Assembly (NCBI GenBank): GCA_963764345.1
Contig: CAVXSF010000035.1
Coordinates: 62,001-126,000, forward strand
Reading direction: 5' to 3'
Source: DASQZK01 sp963764345
GTDB lineage: Bacteria > Bacteroidota > Bacteroidia > Bacteroidales > GCA-2748055
DNA length: 64,000 nucleotides
This document shows, in pieces, positions 9,777 to 19,759 of the stretch. A program made the translations under genes and the position numbers. Within the stretch, counting starts at the first letter, position 1. Each line of letters opens with the position of its first letter. The notes under the pieces were generated by a model. The model was not told the origin of the DNA. It saw nothing but the letters and a program-made list of their open reading frames with translations, and did no database searches.

Positions 9777-11663
9777 TTACTTTCCCATGTCCAGAATGGT
9801 CCTGATAAGAAAAACGGCCGTGAAGAAACTGAATATCAATAAATAAACCAGTCGTTTTTCCGAAAGGTTCTGATATCTGTTCAGAATGAAAGGCAGAAAT
9901 ACCTCTTCAGCCGTCTTCAGTGGTTTAAAATGTAACTGATCCAGCATGGCTGGATCCGGAAAGTTTCCATCCTTCCACACTTTTTCAATTTTCCCGTGCC
10001 GGAGCATGACCATCAAAATTTCCCGGTAGTCAGTAATATCAAGCGCTTCAGCGGGTACATGGAAAAATTCAACCGGACTGACAAATTCATCTGTAAAACG
10101 CTGGATATCCTCATCAGGCAGAGAGGTCAACCCATAAACATCAAACGGCATTTTAAGATGGTCACCGGCAAGTCCTGCAAAGATATTCATTTTCTTCAGC
10201 AACACCGGATCAGTCTCATAAGGAGAACGAAGGAATATCAGGAAACTGACATTTGGATTGGTGAGGGCCATTTCAGTGTAATCCATCCCATTTATGGAGG
10301 TGATTTTAAGATCTTCCAGCGGTGACCGGAAGCCGCCGGGGATCTTTTTGGTTTCGGAATCTTTGAAAACCCAGTTGTCGTTATTCCTGGGAAAATTTTC
10401 CATGGTATAAGAAGCAACACTATCGGTATGAATATTACGGTATTTCAGGATCGTTTCGAGTTTTCCCGGCAAGGCACCAAAAGGAGGACTGGCCATGGCT
10501 TCAGGATCACATCCTTCACACAACGGGTAATCGTCGAATACGGAACTGTAGGCTTTTAGTTCCTCCCTTCCCGGAAAGTCACGGCTTCCCCACTTGCCCA
10601 GGATCGTACCATCCTTGATCAGCAGCAATCCGGGATTGGACCTCACAATCGTCTTTAGCGTGATCTCATCTGCGAGACAAAAATCATAACCAATGTTGGT
10701 TTCCTGTTTCAACTTCCGGAGAACATCCTCGTTGGATGCGGTGACGGCATAAAAATCCAGGTCAGGGAGTGTTTGCGAAAGATGGAAGAGATCGTCTGCA
10801 TGTTTAAAGGCGGTCATATCGCCATTGGCAGCATCATAGGAAATGAGCAGAAAGGTGAATCCTGTTTCGGAGAGGATATGGCTGGTGATATCAGTCCCGT
10901 CAGGAGCCATGATATTGAAATTATGAATAGGTGGTTCATAACCCTTCTTAACCAGTTCAGAACTGGCATCCACAAATTGCCACATCAGGGTATCCCTCGG
11001 AAAATTCTCCATGTTAAACTCTTTTTCTTCACCCGTCTTCCGGTTTTTATAAATGAGATGGGTGGAATATTCATCTTCAGGGGCACCTTCGGGTATAGTC
11101 ATCCCTTCACTGATATTCTTTCCAACTGAATAGGGTCTGAAATCGAGCAAAGGCAAATGGATATAATTATAAAAGGAGAAACCAGCAACGCCTGCAAAAA
11201 ACATGACCACGACAGCCCATTCGATCAACGGGCCATGGAGCATATCATATTTATTACGTCCGGCAAATATGATGATCACAAAAATCATCAGAATGACATT
11301 CTTAAAAAATGTCTCCCAGTTGGTCAGGATCAGGGCATCACCAAAACAGCCGCAGTCGGTCACAGGGTTGGTCAGAGCCAGAATAAACGTCAGCACGGTA
11401 AAGAAAGACATAAACAGAAGGAGCACCCAGGCTGCCACCCGCATGCGATACCCAAGGATAAGTGTGATACCCAGAACCAGCTCGATGGAAGAGAGCAGAA
11501 TGGCAAGAGGTAAGGCTGCCGGTTCCAGAAAGCCGATATGAAAGGCATTGAAGTAGTCTGTAAATTTGTAGGTTGAACCAAGTGGATCGACAGCCTTCAC
11601 GAAGCCTGAAAAGACAAATACCATTCCGGCAATCAGCCGGCTGATCAACCTTAAAGTTTTCAT
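9777..11663 (-). CDS. DoxX/MauE-like membrane protein fused to two thioredoxin-like units (BT_3928-like)
   Basis: This 628-residue protein starts with a four-helix DoxX-like membrane domain (about residues 1-140) containing VFSGFVKAVDPLGSTYKF and the conserved TDCGCFGDALILTNWE. A further membrane segment follows near 150-170. The remainder contains two tandem related units, each opening with a MENFPR motif (about residues 218 and 421) and continuing as a thioredoxin-like fold without an obvious CxxC. A final membrane segment lies at the C-terminus. It resembles the Bacteroidetes BT_3928 family, of unknown function; a role in redox or envelope quinone chemistry is only inferred. It starts 2 bases after the tmk stop, implying co-transcription. 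Confidence 0.85.
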   Translation of the reverse strand: MKTLRLISRLIAGMVFVFSGFVKAVDPLGSTYKFTDYFNAFHIGFLEPAALPLAILLSSIELVLGITLILGYRMRVAAWVLLLFMSFFTVLTFILALTNPVTDCGCFGDALILTNWETFFKNVILMIFVIIIFAGRNKYDMLHGPLIEWAVVVMFFAGVAGFSFYNYIHLPLLDFRPYSVGKNISEGMTIPEGAPEDEYSTHLIYKNRKTGEEKEFNMENFPRDTLMWQFVDASSELVKKGYEPPIHNFNIMAPDGTDITSHILSETGFTFLLISYDAANGDMTAFKHADDLFHLSQTLPDLDFYAVTASNEDVLRKLKQETNIGYDFCLADEITLKTIVRSNPGLLLIKDGTILGKWGSRDFPGREELKAYSSVFDDYPLCEGCDPEAMASPPFGALPGKLETILKYRNIHTDSVASYTMENFPRNNDNWVFKDSETKKIPGGFRSPLEDLKITSINGMDYTEMALTNPNVSFLIFLRSPYETDPVLLKKMNIFAGLAGDHLKMPFDVYGLTSLPDEDIQRFTDEFVSPVEFFHVPAEALDITDYREILMVMLRHGKIEKVWKDGNFPDPAMLDQLHFKPLKTAEEVFLPFILNRYQNLSEKRLVYLLIFSFFTAVFLIRTILDMGK

Positions 11664-11665
11664 AT

Positions 11666-12337
11666 TCAGAAAATCATTTTAATGATATTTTGAGATATTT
11701 CACGAGGTGACAGCATTTGTCCACCCTCATCGATACAGTTCAGGATATGGTAACCGGGAATTTCATCTTTAAGGGAAAGGTAAATCTCCCTGACTCTTTT
11801 CTGAAAATCGAGATTACTTTCATGAATGTCGGCTGCACCTCTGAGATATTCACGGTCTTCCCCGGTCCGGTTATTAAGGAGTTGCTTCGAGGTAAATGAA
11901 AAAGGCACATCGAGAAAAATGTTCAGATCGGGCACCGGGAGTTTATTAAACGAATATTCGAGATTCATTATCCAGTCCTTCAGTTGAAGAACCTTATCCG
12001 CATCTTTCAGCTTTGCGCATTGAAAGGCAATATTGGAGATGACATACCGGTCAACCAGTACGAGATAATCATCCTTACGCCATTGCCGGATCATACTCTT
12101 GGCTGTATTCCTGTCACCGGCATATATCAGGGCAACCAGGTAAGGGTCCACTTCACTGATCTCGCCCATTTCGCCCCGGAGGAAACGTGCGATCAGCTCT
12201 CCGTACACCGGAGAATCGGTGCGTGGAAAATGAAGGTACTTAAACCCGATATTCTCCCGCTTAAAATAATCCTTCAACATGTTTATCTGGGTAGATTTCC
12301 CGGATCCGTCGAGGCCTTCGATAACAATGAAATTCAT
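11666..12337 (-). CDS. tmk: Thymidylate kinase
   Basis: Tmk phosphorylates dTMP to dTDP for DNA synthesis. The 223-residue protein opens with the P-loop IEGLDGSGKSTQ (residues 6-17) and has the nucleotide-binding VDRYVISN near residue 109. The lid region carries NRTGEDREYLRG, and LHFPRTDSPVYG gives the substrate-side motif. It is the first gene of a minus-strand run leading into the DoxX fusion and is divergent from folP with 74 bases between starts. Confidence 0.93.
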   Translation of the reverse strand: MNFIVIEGLDGSGKSTQINMLKDYFKRENIGFKYLHFPRTDSPVYGELIARFLRGEMGEISEVDPYLVALIYAGDRNTAKSMIRQWRKDDYLVLVDRYVISNIAFQCAKLKDADKVLQLKDWIMNLEYSFNKLPVPDLNIFLDVPFSFTSKQLLNNRTGEDREYLRGAADIHESNLDFQKRVREIYLSLKDEIPGYHILNCIDEGGQMLSPREISQNIIKMIF

Positions 12338-12378
12338 TTGTTGATAAGTGATTTAATCCAAATCAGGGTTCAATTGAT

Positions 12379-12386
12379 TACCTTTG
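12379..12386 (+). promoter_or_regulatory. Candidate -7 element upstream of folP
   Basis: TACCTTTG matches TAnnTTTG, 26 bases before the folP start at 12412, in the divergent tmk/folP intergenic region. The -33 element is not clear. Confidence 0.4.
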
Positions 12387-12411
12387 TATGTTGGATAAAT
12401 AAAAAATTGAA

Positions 12412-13287
12412 ATGGTTTTTAAAGATACATTTTTTTCAAGAAATCTCAGTATCAATTGCCGGGGCAAACTCATGGATTTAAATGAACCCAGGGTCATGGG
12501 CATCCTGAACGTAACACCGGATTCCTTTTATGACGGCGGAAAATACACGGATAAGGAAAGCATCGCCGGAAGGATTGATCAGATCGTCGGTGAGGGTGCC
12601 GATATCATAGACATCGGGGCATTCTCGACCCGTCCGGGGGCTGAAGAGATCAGTGCGGAGATGGAACTTTCAAGGCTGTTACCTGCCCTTGAGCTGGTGC
12701 GGAAGATGTATCCGGAGTTTCCTGTATCGATCGATACATTCAGGACGGAAGTCATAATCCGGGTATCCAGGGAATTTGAGATCGATATGGTCAACGATAT
12801 TACCGGTGGCAGCGGCGATCCCGGGATGTTTGACCTGGTTGCAGAAAGGAAGTTGCCGTACATCCTTATGCATATCCAGGGGACGCCCCAGACCATGCAG
12901 AAAAATCCGGAATACGATGATGTGGTGAATGACATCATGAAGTTTTTTGCAGAACGTGTTGAACAGCTTATCGGCAAAGGCGTTAATGATATCATCCTGG
13001 ATCCCGGATTCGGGTTCGGCAAGACCCTCGAGCACAATTACAAACTGATGGCCTCACTCGAGGTTTTCCGGAGTTTTGAGTTGCCATTGCTCATCGGTGT
13101 TTCTCGTAAATCGATGACATACAAGCTTCTGAATACCGACAAGTCGGATGCGCTGAACGGCACGACTGTGTTACATACCTATGCGCTGCTGAAGGGAGCA
13201 AGTATCCTGAGAGTGCATGATGTGAAGGAAGCTGTGGAAACGGTTCAGGTGTACAATTTTTTACATAAGATGGAAAAACAGGGCTAA
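12412..13287 (+). CDS. folP: Dihydropteroate synthase
   Basis: FolP condenses 4-aminobenzoate with hydroxymethyl-dihydropterin pyrophosphate in folate synthesis. The 291-residue protein shows both signature blocks: MGILNVTPDSFYDGGKYT near residue 28 and ADIIDIGAFSTRPGAEE near 62. Later come DMVNDITGG, ILDPGFGFGKT and LPLLIGVSRKS. The start at 12412 is preferred over the internal ATG at 12472, because the intervening LSINCRGKLMDL is conserved in Bacteroidetes FolP. cdaA follows after 39 bases, a pairing typical of this phylum. Confidence 0.96.
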   Translation: MVFKDTFFSRNLSINCRGKLMDLNEPRVMGILNVTPDSFYDGGKYTDKESIAGRIDQIVGEGADIIDIGAFSTRPGAEEISAEMELSRLLPALELVRKMYPEFPVSIDTFRTEVIIRVSREFEIDMVNDITGGSGDPGMFDLVAERKLPYILMHIQGTPQTMQKNPEYDDVVNDIMKFFAERVEQLIGKGVNDIILDPGFGFGKTLEHNYKLMASLEVFRSFELPLLIGVSRKSMTYKLLNTDKSDALNGTTVLHTYALLKGASILRVHDVKEAVETVQVYNFLHKMEKQG

Positions 13288-13326
13288 ATTCCCTGTAATT
13301 GTTAAATTTGCTCTGACAGAAAGCGC

Positions 13327-14112
13327 ATGATTTCTCTTTTCATCCATATACGCATTCTTGACATCCTGGATATTTTCCTGGTGGCCTTGCTGATGTATCA
13401 GTTGTATATGCTGGTACGTGGAACCGTTGCAATTAATATTATTATCGGTATTCTCGCAATCTATTTTATCTGGGGTATCGTCAAGATGCTCAAGATGGAA
13501 TTGCTGAGCAGCATCCTGGGGCAGGTTATCGGTGTGGGAGTGATAGCGCTGATCATCGTTTTCCAGCAGGAGATAAGGCGGTTTCTGATTTTTATTGGCG
13601 CGAGGTATATCACACGGAACAGGATGCGTTTTGAACATATGTTACGTATGGATTTCGACACCCGGCCTCCTGTCAAGCTTCGCTCTATATTGAAAGCTGT
13701 GATCAGTCTCGCCGGCAGCCGAACGGGTGCTCTCATCGTGATCAAGGCCAAGTCTACGCTGGACATTTATGCACAAGCCGGTGACGTCCTGGATGCCAAT
13801 ACATCGAGCCGCCTCATTCTCAGTATATTTAACAAGCTAAGTCCGTTACACGACGGTGCCATCATAATCGACAGTGAAAAAATCTCAGCAGCCAGGGTTG
13901 TTCTTCCGGTCACAGATAATCCCGATCTGCCTCCTGAATTCGGACTCAGACACAGGGCTGCCATTGGTATCACAGAGCTCACCGATGCTGTTGTCATCGT
14001 GGTCTCTGAAGAAACCGGTCAAATCTCTTTTGCACAAAACGGGAGAATTTATAACAACCTGAGTCCGAAAGAGCTCCTGACCAGGCTGGAAAATGAATTT
14101 CAGGGTGTCTGA
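13327..14112 (+). CDS. cdaA: Diadenylate cyclase CdaA
   Basis: CdaA makes the second messenger cyclic di-AMP from two ATP. The 261-residue protein has three N-terminal membrane helices (about residues 10-80) and a DAC domain with SRTGALIVI, the catalytic LHDGAIII and the ATP-binding RHRAAIG. It lies directly after folP, as in other Bacteroidetes, and no CdaR-type regulator gene is adjacent. The 3' end is 9 bases from the convergent plsY stop, with no room for a separate terminator. Confidence 0.96.
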   Translation: MISLFIHIRILDILDIFLVALLMYQLYMLVRGTVAINIIIGILAIYFIWGIVKMLKMELLSSILGQVIGVGVIALIIVFQQEIRRFLIFIGARYITRNRMRFEHMLRMDFDTRPPVKLRSILKAVISLAGSRTGALIVIKAKSTLDIYAQAGDVLDANTSSRLILSIFNKLSPLHDGAIIIDSEKISAARVVLPVTDNPDLPPEFGLRHRAAIGITELTDAVVIVVSEETGQISFAQNGRIYNNLSPKELLTRLENEFQGV

Positions 14113-14121
14113 AATACAGGT

Positions 14122-14769
14122 CTATTGTTGTTTATGTCGTTTGAATAAAAAGGTGGCATGGTGTTCCTCTCCCCTTATCAAACGGCCGATATTCTTCCTG
14201 TGGGTAACTAAAAGAAGAACAGAAACCAAAAGAGAAAATATGTTCAGCAGGATAAAATGGGAATTGAAGACGAAAATGATCCAAACCGGGAAAGAAAGTC
14301 CGGCCACCATTGAACCCACGGAAAAGATCTGAAACAGCAGCAGTACCAGCAGGAAAACACCTGCTGCACAGAGTGTGGCGAGAGGCTGTATGGCGAAAAG
14401 TACTCCAAATATTGTAGCTACCCCTTTTCCGCCACGAAAACCGGCATAGACCGGAAAAATATGTCCAATCACGGCAAGGATGCCAAGAATGAGAGCTACG
14501 TTGATATAAGCCTCAGAGCCTTTGGGGTAAAGATGAAACAGTGAGGCATATTCAACAGCCATCCATCCTTTAAAAACATCAAAGATCAGCACGGGAATAC
14601 CTGTTTTCAGTCCCAGGACCCGCATAGTGTTGCTGGCACCTGCATTTCCACTTCCATGTTCCCTGACGTCGATTGCATGAAACAACTTTCCAATCCATAC
14701 CGCGGTTGGAATGGCTCCTGTAAGATAGGCCAGCGCCATTGCCAGCACCATAGCTAAAGTATGATTCAT
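14122..14769 (-). CDS. plsY: Acyl phosphate:glycerol-3-phosphate acyltransferase PlsY
   Basis: PlsY transfers an acyl group from acyl phosphate to glycerol 3-phosphate, the first step of phospholipid synthesis, in the inner membrane. The 215-residue, multi-helix protein carries the three conserved motifs: GSGNAGASNTMRVLG, then AGFRGGKGVATIFG, and a later SMVAGLSFP. Length and topology are normal. Two small palindromes lie about 115-130 bases upstream of its start (14882-14894 and 14899-14913). Confidence 0.96.
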   Translation of the reverse strand: MNHTLAMVLAMALAYLTGAIPTAVWIGKLFHAIDVREHGSGNAGASNTMRVLGLKTGIPVLIFDVFKGWMAVEYASLFHLYPKGSEAYINVALILGILAVIGHIFPVYAGFRGGKGVATIFGVLFAIQPLATLCAAGVFLLVLLLFQIFSVGSMVAGLSFPVWIIFVFNSHFILLNIFSLLVSVLLLVTHRKNIGRLIRGEEHHATFLFKRHKQQ

Positions 14770-15124
14770 CTCTCTCCTTGTTTGGGGGGACTAAAATATA
14801 ATTATCTATCCATATATTAAACTATCGGGATACTTTTTATGTTCTTTATCGCCTGAAAAGGAATACAAACATAAATAAATCACTGACTGTCAGTTTAAAT
14901 GAGAATGTCTCATACGTCAAAAAATAAGGAATTAAACTTACAGTTTGAAAGTATCAGCATCCCGGCACTACTCTTTGTTTCCCTCCAATTAGGAGCATCC
15001 GCATGATTCGGATAGTATTAAGACAAGAGTGCTTTACGATTTTGCGTCGCCAATTCCTGACACGGACTTTTCAGAATCCTCCTCCTTCCACAGGGATAAA
15101 GTCTGGATTAGGAGATGAATTGTT
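14770..15124. other. Gene-free stretch between plsY and pckA
   Basis: No supported gene is seen in these 355 bases. They hold the upstream region of plsY and the 3' side of pckA. Two near-adjacent palindromes are present: ACTGACTGTCAGT at 14882-14894 and ATGAGAATGTCTCAT at 14899-14913. They are operator-like, but no regulator is known. A frame open from 15003 into pckA is antisense to it and rejected. Confidence 0.5.
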
Positions 15125-16747
15125 TCAGTCGATTTTTGGTCCGGCAGTGTCTGCAAGTCTTACAGCGGCATCATTATCTATAAAATGTCTGAAATTCTCG
15201 ATAAAACGGCCGGCCAGGGATTTTGCAGCGGTATCCCATTCCCCAGGGTTCTTCCAAAGGTTTCTCGGGTTCAGGATAAGGTCGTTGCAGCCTTCCACGT
15301 GCAGGGGGATGCTGAGGTTAAAATATGGGATAGTCTGGTATTTCATGTCCAACAGTGATCCGTTTTGAATAGCGTCGATGATGGCTCTTGTGGAAGGAAT
15401 ATCGATACGTTTCCCGACACCGACAGGTCCGCCGACCCAACCCGTATTGACCAGCCAGGCGGTTGAACCATGTTCCTTCATTTTCTGTGTCAGTAGTTCG
15501 GCATAGACCGTCGGATCAAGCAACAGAAATGCCGCACCGAAGCAAGCGGAAAATGAAGGCTGAGGTTCATTGACTCCTCTTTCCGTCCCGGCCACCTTAG
15601 CTGTATAGCCACTGATGAAATGGTATTGGGTTTGTTCAGGACTCAATTTTGAAACCGGCGGCAGCACACCAAAAGCATCAGCCGTCAGGAAGATCACGTT
15701 ATGGGCGTGCCCGGCTTTTGAAATGGGTTTGACAATATTCCGGATGTGATAAATGGGATAGGAAACCCTGGTATTCTTGGTTTTCGAATCATCGGAGAAA
15801 TCGATGCTCCCGTCTTCTTTCACCACAACATTTTCAAGCAGGGCATCGCGTTTAATGGCTTGATAGATATCCGGTTCTTTTTCCGGGTCGAGGTCGATGG
15901 TCTTGGCATAACAACCCCCTTCGAAGTTGAAGACCCCGTCATCATCCCATCCATGTTCGTCATCTCCGATCAATGCCCGGTTCGGTTCGGCTGAAAGAGT
16001 GGTCTTTCCGGTTCCCGAGAGGCCGAAAAATATAGCTGTATCCCCTTTTTTCCCGACATTTGCCGAGCAGTGCATGGTGGCAATACCTTTCAAAGGAAGG
16101 AAATAGTTCATCACCGAGAAGATACCTTTTTTCATTTCACCGCCGTACCAGCTTCCGCCAATGCAGGCCATTCTTTCTTTCAGGTTGAAAACGGCGAATA
16201 CTTCGCTGTTCAGCCCGTGTTCTTTCCACCGTGGATTTTCTGTTTTGGAAGCATTCAACACCACAAAGTCAGGTTTAAATGTTTCCATCTCTTCTTCGGT
16301 GGGCCTGATGAACATGTTTTTTACAAAATGAGCCTGCCATGCCACTTCCATGATAAATCTGACACTCAGGCGTGTTTCAGGATTAGCCCCGGCAAAACCG
16401 TCCTGGACATACAATTTTTTACCTGAAAGCTGGTCTGTGGAAATTTTTTTAAGATCATCCCAAACTTCAGGTGAGATGGGCTTATTATCTGAGGCTTTCC
16501 GTTTTTCGTTTTTCCACCAGATATTCTCCACAGAAGTTTCTTCCCTGACGATGTATTTATCTTTCGGTGAACGGCCGGTGAAACATCCTGTATCGACAGA
16601 TACCGCACCAAGGTTGGTCACGATCCCTTTTTCAAAGCCTTCAAGAGCTGGGTCTGTTTCATGTTTAAACAATTCATCGTAAGAAAGATTATGATAAATG
16701 TCTTTTACATCAGTAATCCCGTAAACATTCAGATCAAGTTTTTTCAT
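15125..16747 (-). CDS. pckA: Phosphoenolpyruvate carboxykinase (ATP)
   Basis: PckA interconverts oxaloacetate and PEP with ATP/ADP, serving gluconeogenesis or, in many Bacteroidetes, CO2-fixing PEP carboxylation during fermentation. The 540-residue protein has the P-loop GLSGTGKTTLS (about residue 247), the metal site DDEHGWDDDGVFNFEGGCY, and FTGRSPKDKYIV near residue 57. A promoter-like TTG-N22-TATATTTG sits upstream at 16793-16825, just beyond the ppdK terminator, so it is probably transcribed on its own. Confidence 0.97.
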   Translation of the reverse strand: MKKLDLNVYGITDVKDIYHNLSYDELFKHETDPALEGFEKGIVTNLGAVSVDTGCFTGRSPKDKYIVREETSVENIWWKNEKRKASDNKPISPEVWDDLKKISTDQLSGKKLYVQDGFAGANPETRLSVRFIMEVAWQAHFVKNMFIRPTEEEMETFKPDFVVLNASKTENPRWKEHGLNSEVFAVFNLKERMACIGGSWYGGEMKKGIFSVMNYFLPLKGIATMHCSANVGKKGDTAIFFGLSGTGKTTLSAEPNRALIGDDEHGWDDDGVFNFEGGCYAKTIDLDPEKEPDIYQAIKRDALLENVVVKEDGSIDFSDDSKTKNTRVSYPIYHIRNIVKPISKAGHAHNVIFLTADAFGVLPPVSKLSPEQTQYHFISGYTAKVAGTERGVNEPQPSFSACFGAAFLLLDPTVYAELLTQKMKEHGSTAWLVNTGWVGGPVGVGKRIDIPSTRAIIDAIQNGSLLDMKYQTIPYFNLSIPLHVEGCNDLILNPRNLWKNPGEWDTAAKSLAGRFIENFRHFIDNDAAVRLADTAGPKID

Positions 16748-16792
16748 GCCTCGTATTCAATAAATTATAAAATTAAAACAAAAAATTCCGGC

Positions 16793-16825
16793 CAAATATA
16801 CAAAATATCTGTCAGGTGAGCCCAA
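16793..16825 (-). promoter_or_regulatory. Candidate promoter of pckA
   Basis: On the minus strand TTG (16823-16825), a 22-base spacer and TATATTTG (16793-16800) match the Bacteroidetes -33/-7 pattern. The -7 lies 45 bases before the pckA start, and the upstream end touches the ppdK terminator. Confidence 0.5.
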
Positions 16826-16859
16826 TAAAAAGGCGGCAATTCGGAAGAAATGCCGCCTT
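16826..16859 (-). terminator. Terminator of ppdK
   Basis: AAGGCGGCA and its complement (16830-16838 and 16851-16859) form a 9-bp stem. On the minus strand it is followed by TTTATT. It lies 22 bases beyond the ppdK stop. Confidence 0.8.
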
Positions 16860-16880
16860 ATTAATATCAGATTAAAAGCA

Positions 16881-19608
16881 TCAGGATTCTTTTATTTTAG
16901 CCTGAGCTGCTGCAAGTCTGGCAATGGGAACACGGTAAGGTGAACAGCTGACATAGTTCATGCCAACGGAGTGGCAGAATTCTACCGAGCTGGGTTCGCC
17001 GCCATGTTCGCCGCAAATACCCACTTTAAGATCGGGCCTGGTTGACCGTCCTTTCTGGATTCCCATTTCGACGAGCTGGCCAACACCTTCCTGGTCAAGA
17101 ACCTGGAAAGGATCATTTTTCAGGATCCCTTTCTCAAGATATACCGGCAGGAATTTACCGGCATCATCCCTGGAATATCCAAAGGTCATCTGGGTAAGGT
17201 CATTGGTTCCAAAGGAGAAAAATTCAGCATCCTTAGCCACGAGATCGGCGGTAAGTGCTGCTCTCGGGATTTCAATCATCGTACCAACCATATATTCCAC
17301 TTTGTCGCCTCTTTCTTTGAACACTTTTTCTGCGGTTTTACGGACGATATCTTCCTGCAACTTGAATTCTTTAGCTGTACCGATGAGCGGTATCATGATT
17401 TCAGGTTTGGTTACCACGCCTTTTTTTTTCAGGTTAAGAGCGGCTTCAATAATAGCTCTGGCCTGCATTTCTGTAATTTCGGGATAGGTAATTCCAAGCC
17501 GGCATCCACGGTGGCCGAGCATCGGGTTAAATTCAGCAAGGCTTTCCACTTTGGATTTCACTTCTTCGACGGAGATTCCCATTTCAAGTGCCATTTCTTT
17601 CTGGTTTTCTTCTTCGTGAGGAACAAATTCATGAAGAGGCGGATCAAGAAGACGGATGGTCACAGGCAGTCCGTTCATAGCTTCGAGAATACCTTCGAAA
17701 TCACTTCTCTGGATAGGAAGCAGTAAATCGAGTGCTTTCCTCCTGCCCTGTTCATCGGAAGCCAGAATCATTTCACGCATGGCTTTGATCCGGTCGCCTT
17801 CGAAAAACATATGTTCTGTACGGCAGAGTCCGATACCTTTGGCTCCGAATTTTCTGGCAATGACCGCATCTTTAGGTGTATCGGCATTGGTACGAACGTG
17901 CATGCTGGCGTATTTGTCGGCAAGAGTCATCAGTTCACTAAAATCACCACTGACTTCAGGGTTTTTGGTTTTTATTTGGCCATCATAAACTTCGCCGGTT
18001 GAGCCGTTCAGAGAGATAAAGTCTCCTTCTTTATAAACCATACCCTCAACCGTCATCGTTCTTTCACGGTAGTTGATCTTGATACTGCCGGCACCGGAAA
18101 TACAGCATTTGCCCATCCCCCTGGCCACAACGGCAGCATGGGAAGTCATTCCGCCTCTGGCAGTGAGGATTCCTTTGGCCAGGTTCATGCCTTTAAGGTC
18201 TTCAGGCGATGTTTCAATACGAACGAGAATGACCCGTTCACCTTTACTGGACAGTTCTTCCACTTCGTCGGCAAAAAATACGATCTGACCGGTTGCAGCC
18301 CCGGGAGATGCAGGCAGACCTTTGGCCACTACTTTAGCGGCTTTGATCTCATCTGTGTCGAAAACCGGGTGAAGTAATTCATCGAGTTTATTGGGTTCGA
18401 TTCTCAGCAGGGCCGTTTTTTCATCGATCACACCTTCTCTTAGAAGGTCCATGGCAATTTTCACCATTGAAGCACCGGTACGTTTTCCGTTACGGGTCTG
18501 GAGCAGCCAGAGTTTTCCTTCCTGGATAGTGAATTCGAGGTCCTGCATATCGCGATAATGGCTCTTCAAGTTTCCTCTGTGTATCGAAAAGGTCATTATA
18601 AACCTTAGGCATCTTTTCTTCAAGTGAGGGAAAATCAGAGGCTCTTTCCTCCTCAGAGACACCGGCAAGTTTTGCCCAGCGGAGGGAGCCTTCTTTGGTG
18701 ATCTGTTGCGGCGTGCGAACACCGGCCACCACGTCTTCGCCCTGTGCATTGAGAAGGTATTCACCGTTAAAAATATTTTCACCGGTAGCAGCATCTCTTG
18801 TAAAGGCAACACCGGTACCTGAAGTATCGCCCATATTACCGAATACCATAGCCTGTACGTTAACAGCTGTACCCCATTCCTCAGGAATACCATTCAGTTT
18901 CCTGTAATAGATAGCTCTGTCATTCATCCAACTGTCAAATACGGCCATGACGGCACCCCAGAGTTGTTCCCATGGATCGGACGGAAAATCCCTGCCTGTT
19001 TTATCCTTAACAGCTTTCTTAAATTTAACAACGAGTTCCTTAAGATCATCAACACTGAGATGTGTGTCGAGATCAACTCCACGATCTTCCTTCATTTTTT
19101 CAATGATCTCCTCAAAGGGATCAGCATCTTCTTTGGATTCCGGCTTCAGGCCTAATACCACATCACCGTACATCTGCACAAAACGGCGGTAGGAATCCCA
19201 TGCAAATCGCTCATTATTTGTTTTGGCAATCAGCCCTTTAACGGCGTCATCATTCATCCCGAGGTTGAGAACAGTATCCATCATACCCGGCATGGAAACA
19301 CGTGCACCTGAACGAACTGACACGAGACATGGATTTTCACTGCTACCGAATTTTGTCCCCATAATATTTTCAATATTGCCAACTGCAGGCTACGACATCC
19401 GCCTTGATCAGGTCAACACTTTTTCCTGTCCCAGCTGATTGTATTCGGTACATACTTCAGTGGTAATGGTAAATCCTGGAGGGACGGGAACACCAATGAG
19501 ATTCATTTCTGCAAGATTGGCTCCTTTCCCTCCAAGTAAATTTTTCATGTCAGCTCTACCTTCAGCACTTTTATTGCCGAAAGTGTAAACGCGTTTTACT
19601 TGTGACAT
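16881..19608 (-). CDS. ppdK: Pyruvate, phosphate dikinase, broken by three single-base changes
   Basis: PpdK interconverts pyruvate + ATP + Pi with PEP + AMP + PPi. The start at 19608 follows AGGAGATC. Three frames together give a normal protein of about 905 residues. One base is missing in an A run at 19420-19424 (restores LGQEKSVDLIKADVV), one is extra near 19387 (restores AAVGNIENIMGTKFG) and one is extra near 18561 (restores QRKLEEHYRDMQDLEFT). The N-terminal ATP-grasp region has LGGKGANLAEM; the swivelling domain has the catalytic His in GGMTSHAAVVARGMGK; the C-terminal PEP/pyruvate barrel carries FGTNDLTQMTFGYSRDD and CGEHGG. No partial frame makes sense alone, so sequencing error is likely. 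Promoter, palindrome and terminator are visible. Confidence 0.93.
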
Positions 19609-19644
19609 TTTTGATCTCCTTTCTTTTCTTATTTATTATAAATG

Positions 19645-19664
19645 AACTATTTACCTAAATAGTT
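19645..19664. promoter_or_regulatory. 20-base palindrome in the ppdK leader
   Basis: AACTATTTA-CC-TAAATAGTT is a perfect inverted repeat with 9-base arms. It lies just downstream of the predicted ppdK transcription start and 37 bases before the start codon, a position typical of a repressor site. The regulator is unknown. Confidence 0.5.
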
Positions 19665-19682
19665 GATTTTTTTTCAAGATTA

Positions 19683-19711
19683 CAAATGTATTCAAAAAAA
19701 AGATAAATCAA
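19683..19711 (-). promoter_or_regulatory. Candidate promoter of ppdK
   Basis: On the minus strand TTG (19709-19711), an 18-base spacer and TACATTTG (19683-19690) match the Bacteroidetes -33/-7 consensus, about 75 bases before the ppdK start. Confidence 0.65.
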
Positions 19712-19759
19712 TTCTAAATAGGATTAATTTATCGTTATTTATATATGGGATTTGAAAGC

